In this document: one piece after another, positions 41,383 through 43,861 of the stretch | Layout of the letters: every line of letters begins with the position of its first letter | How positions within the stretch are numbered: the stretch's first letter is position 1 | Assembly (NCBI GenBank): GCA_035548055.1 | Contig: DASZTL010000019.1 | Location: forward strand, 1-43,861 | Source of the DNA: DASZTV01 sp035548055 | GTDB taxonomy: Bacteria; Actinomycetota; Actinomycetes; JAFAQI01 | Length of the DNA stretch: 43,861 bases | Direction: 5' to 3' | The notes under the pieces: model-generated | Told to the model about the DNA's origin: nothing | Seen by the model: the letters and a program-made list of their open reading frames with translations, nothing else | The model's database searches: none | Translations under genes and position numbers: made by a program

Positions 41383-42260
41383 GTGCTGCCGGTCCGCGGC
41401 AGGGCCAAGAGGGAGAGCAGGTACTCGCCGTAGCCACTCCCCGGCATCGTCTCGGCACGAGTCCGCAACTCGTCATCGGTCAGCCAGCCGTTGCGCCACG
41501 CGAGCTCCTCGGGGCAGCCGACCTTAAGTCCCTGACGCTCCTCGATCACCCGCACGAACTCCGCCGCCTGGACGAGGCCCGCGACGGTTCCTGTATCCAG
41601 CCATGCGGTGCCGCGTGGAAGAACCGTGACATGAAGCCGCCGCTGCGAGAGATACACCGCGTTGAGATCGGTTATCTCCAGCTCGCCACGCGCGCTCGGT
41701 CGCAGCCCGCCCGCGAGCTCGACGACATCCGGTGAGTAGAAGTACAAGCCCGCGACCGCCAACGAGCTGCGCGGCTGCGCCGGCTTCTCCGCGATGGAGA
41801 TCGGGCTGCCGGCCTCGTCGAGCTCGACGACGCCGTAGTCCTGCGGACGAGCAACGTGGCACGCGAAGACCCTGCCACCGTCGAGCGGGCCCAACCGGCT
41901 CAGCTCCGTGCCGATGCCGACGCCGTGAAAGATGTTGTCCCCGAGGATGAGCGCGACATCGCTGTCGCCGATGAAGTCGGCGCCGATCGTGAAGGCCTGA
42001 GCCAAGCCCTTCGGCGCGGCCTGCTCCGCGTAGCTGAGCGAGATGCCGAAGGCAGCGCCGTCGCCGAGAAGCCGCCGAAACAGCTCTACTTGGTCGGGGC
42101 TGGTGATGACCAGAACGTCACGGACACCCGCCGCGATCAACGTCGAGAGCGGGTAGAACACCATCGGCTTGTCGTAGACGGGGACCAACTGCTTGGAGAT
42201 CGCCAGTGTCATCGGCCACAGCCGCGATCCGGTTCCGCCGGCGAGGATGATGCCCTTCAC
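41379..42260 (-). CDS. rmlA: Glucose-1-phosphate thymidylyltransferase
   Basis: 293 residues from GTG 42260, which gives the family start VKGIILAGGTGSRLWPMT; a GTG at 42272 would add four residues. SKQLVPVYDKPMVFYPL, EQAAPKGLAQAF, ALILGDNIFHG and EKPAQPRSSLAVAGLYFY are RmlA signatures. It makes dTDP-glucose from glucose-1-phosphate and dTTP, the first step to dTDP-rhamnose. It is co-transcribed with rmlC and divergent from rmlB. A possible short leader ORF lies just upstream (see findings). Confidence 0.93.
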   Translation of the reverse strand: MKGIILAGGTGSRLWPMTLAISKQLVPVYDKPMVFYPLSTLIAAGVRDVLVITSPDQVELFRRLLGDGAAFGISLSYAEQAAPKGLAQAFTIGADFIGDSDVALILGDNIFHGVGIGTELSRLGPLDGGRVFACHVARPQDYGVVELDEAGSPISIAEKPAQPRSSLAVAGLYFYSPDVVELAGGLRPSARGELEITDLNAVYLSQRRLHVTVLPRGTAWLDTGTVAGLVQAAEFVRVIEERQGLKVGCPEELAWRNGWLTDDELRTRAETMPGSGYGEYLLSLLALPRTGST

Positions 42261-42345
42261 GAGCTCACCCACGCCGTCCTGTGTTCCAACCGGCGCGAGG
42301 CACGCTCAGCCACATGTGCCGGAGCGTAGCCAACGGAACGCCCAA

Positions 42346-42351
42346 TAGCCT
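42346..42351 (+). promoter_or_regulatory. Candidate -10 TAGCCT, leaderless rmlB
   Basis: TAGCCT ends 6 nt before ATG 42358, with no Shine-Dalgarno. It has the same hexamer and spacing as the Wzz-kinase gene. Confidence 0.5.
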
Positions 42352-42357
42352 GTCCGC

Positions 42358-43338
42358 ATGCGGGTGCTAGTGACCGGCGGGGCGGGCTTCATCGGATCGC
42401 ACTTCGTCCGGACGCTGCTCTCCGGCGGGTATCCCGACTTTGCCGATGCCGAGGTGACCGTCTACGACAAGCTCACCTACGCGGGCACGCTGACCAACCT
42501 GACTGAGGTCGCCGAGCTTCCCGGCTATCGCTTCGTGCGGGGCGACATCCTCGACTCACTCCTGCTCGACGACGTGCTTCCCGGCCACGATGTCGTGGTC
42601 AACTTTGCCGCCGAGTCCCACGTGGACCGCTCGATCGTCGGGGCCGCCGACTTCGTGATGACCAACGCGGTCGGCGTGCAAACTCTCCTGGACGCCTGCC
42701 TGCGAGCAGGGATCCCGCGCGTGCTCCAGGTCTCGACCGACGAGGTGTACGGCTCGATCGACGTCGGCGCGTTTCGCGAGCCCGATCCGCTCGAGCCAAG
42801 CTCGCCGTACTCAGCGGCCAAGGCGGGTGGCGACCTCATCGCGCGGGCGTACGCCGTGACGCACGGACTCGATGTCGTCATCACGCGCTGCACCAACAAC
42901 TACGGGCCGCATCAGTTCCCGGAGAAGGTCATCCCGCTGTTCGTCACCAACCTGATCGACGGACTGCCGGTGCCGCTGTACGGCGACGGGCTCAACGTGC
43001 GGGACTGGCTGCACGTCGATGACCACTGCCGCGCAGTCGCGCTGGTGCTGCGGCACGGGCGAGCCGGCGAGGTCTACAACATCAGTGGCGGCGTGGGGCT
43101 GAGCAACCGAGAGTTGACGGAGCGACTGCTCGCGCTGGTCGGCCGTGACTGGTCGTCGGTCAGGCCGGTCACCGACCGCAAGGGACACGACCGCCGCTAC
43201 GCCATCGACGACAGCAAGATCCGCGACGAGCTGGGTTACGCGCCGCAGGTCGCCTTCGAGGCCGGCCTGGCTGCGACCGTCGAGTGGTACCAGCGCAACG
43301 AGACGTGGTGGCGCCCGCTCAAGGACGCCGACCGGTGA
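42358..43338 (+). CDS. rmlB: dTDP-glucose 4,6-dehydratase
   Basis: 326 residues, extended SDR. VTGGAGFIGSHF (5-16) binds NAD. STDEVYG holds T127, D128 and E129 (the dehydratase acid/base pair), and YSAAK holds Y151 and K155. TRCTNNYGPHQFPEKVIPLF and DWLHVDDHCRA bind the nucleotide sugar. It turns dTDP-glucose into dTDP-4-keto-6-deoxyglucose. It is divergent from rmlA-rmlC across about 85 bp. Its TGA overlaps the next GTG. Confidence 0.95.
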   Translation: MRVLVTGGAGFIGSHFVRTLLSGGYPDFADAEVTVYDKLTYAGTLTNLTEVAELPGYRFVRGDILDSLLLDDVLPGHDVVVNFAAESHVDRSIVGAADFVMTNAVGVQTLLDACLRAGIPRVLQVSTDEVYGSIDVGAFREPDPLEPSSPYSAAKAGGDLIARAYAVTHGLDVVITRCTNNYGPHQFPEKVIPLFVTNLIDGLPVPLYGDGLNVRDWLHVDDHCRAVALVLRHGRAGEVYNISGGVGLSNRELTERLLALVGRDWSSVRPVTDRKGHDRRYAIDDSKIRDELGYAPQVAFEAGLAATVEWYQRNETWWRPLKDADR

Positions 43339-43861
43339 CGGACCCAGGCGCCGCCGACGCCGCCTCGCTCGCCGACGAGGAGTTGCGGACCTACCTCGCC
43401 GGGCGCGAGTGGTACCACACCGAGGAGATCCGGCCAGGAATCGAGACACCCGGCTGGTTCGACACCAGACCAACCGCCGCGACCCTGCCCTGGCCGGACC
43501 TGACCGGCAAGCGTTGCCTCGACGTCGGCACGTTCGAAGGCTTCTGGGCCCGGGAGATGCACCGTCGCGGGGCGGCCGAGGTCGTCGCGATCGACATCCT
43601 CGACCCCCGCCAGTGGGACTGGCCGCTCGGCAGCACCTCGCAGCTGCTGGCGACGCTAGGTGAACGCAAGCGCGCCGGTGAGGGGTTCCACTTCGTCAAC
43701 CGCGCCCTCGGCACGCCGATCGAGCATCACGAGATGTCGGTCTACGACCTCGACCCGTCGGTCGTCGGCGAGTTCGACATGGTGTACGTCGGCAGCCTGC
43801 TGCTGCACCTGCGCGACCCGATCCGCGCCCTGGAGAAGGTGCGCAGCGTCTGCAAGCCGGA
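43335..43861 (+). CDS. SAM-dependent methyltransferase-like protein (partial)
   Basis: 175 residues are visible; the 3' end is beyond the window. GTG 43335 overlaps the rmlB stop (GTGA). REWYHTEEIRPGIETPGWFDTR followed by RCLDVGTFEGFWAREMHRRGA (SAM loop), AIDILDPRQWDW and FDMVYVGSLLLHLRDPIRALEKVRSVCKP resembles the CmoB/DUF1698 group and actinobacterial methyltransferases near rhamnose genes. It could methylate a sugar of the glycan (inference). Confidence 0.8.
   Translation, partial: MTDPGAADAASLADEELRTYLAGREWYHTEEIRPGIETPGWFDTRPTAATLPWPDLTGKRCLDVGTFEGFWAREMHRRGAAEVVAIDILDPRQWDWPLGSTSQLLATLGERKRAGEGFHFVNRALGTPIEHHEMSVYDLDPSVVGEFDMVYVGSLLLHLRDPIRALEKVRSVCKP

Overview
This is high-GC DNA with dense genes, many GTG starts, ATGA/GTGA translational overlaps and an actinobacterial gene set: a mycobacterial-type HBHA-like protein next to an XRE regulator, an RsiG-type c-di-GMP/anti-sigma protein, an asparaginase II family protein and YgfZ. 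It most likely comes from the chromosome of a member of the Actinomycetota; the genus cannot be named from the sequence. I see no tRNA, rRNA, transposase, integrase, phage gene or CRISPR array.

Left part (1-12200), mainly housekeeping and regulation. It holds the start of an AlaX-type alanyl-tRNA editing protein, a small secreted protein, an orphan ABC ATPase and a VOC protein. A methyltransferase and a secreted clan-A glycoside hydrolase follow. Then come a site-2-type M50 protease, an HBHA-like surface coiled-coil protein with 11-residue repeats, and its XRE regulator with a repeat-rich promoter. After these are an asparaginase, an RsiG homologue with both c-di-GMP signature motifs intact, an 850-residue DUF4388 protein with a long Ala/Glu coiled coil, and YgfZ.

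Right part (12206-43861), a large surface-glycan locus that runs off the window. It has a multi-pass GT-C-like protein; an ATGA-coupled GT2/FAD-oxidoreductase/methyltransferase trio; a Wzy/O-antigen-ligase-like polymerase divergent from a Wzz-BY-kinase; five GT2 and seven GT4 domains (one protein is a GT2-GT4 fusion); a hexapeptide acyltransferase; an FkbM and two other methyltransferases; and a Wzm/Wzt ABC exporter whose ATPase carries a C-terminal domain of the kind that reads the modified end of a glycan. A compact operon encodes a sugar-phosphate transferase (chain initiation), a sulfotransferase fused to an NTF2-like domain, an SGNH hydrolase and a GT2. The rmlA-rmlC and rmlB genes show that dTDP-rhamnose is made; rmlD is not in the window.

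How it fits together (inference): dTDP-rhamnose and other activated sugars are assembled on a lipid carrier from the WbaP/WcaJ-like transferase. The chain is decorated by methyl, acyl and probably sulfate groups and exported through Wzm/Wzt and/or a Wzy route. No Wzx flippase is visible. Across the window many transcription units begin with a TANNNT hexamer 6-7 bases before ATG/GTG and without a Shine-Dalgarno sequence, which suggests widespread leaderless transcription, including most of the short divergent promoters of the glycan locus.
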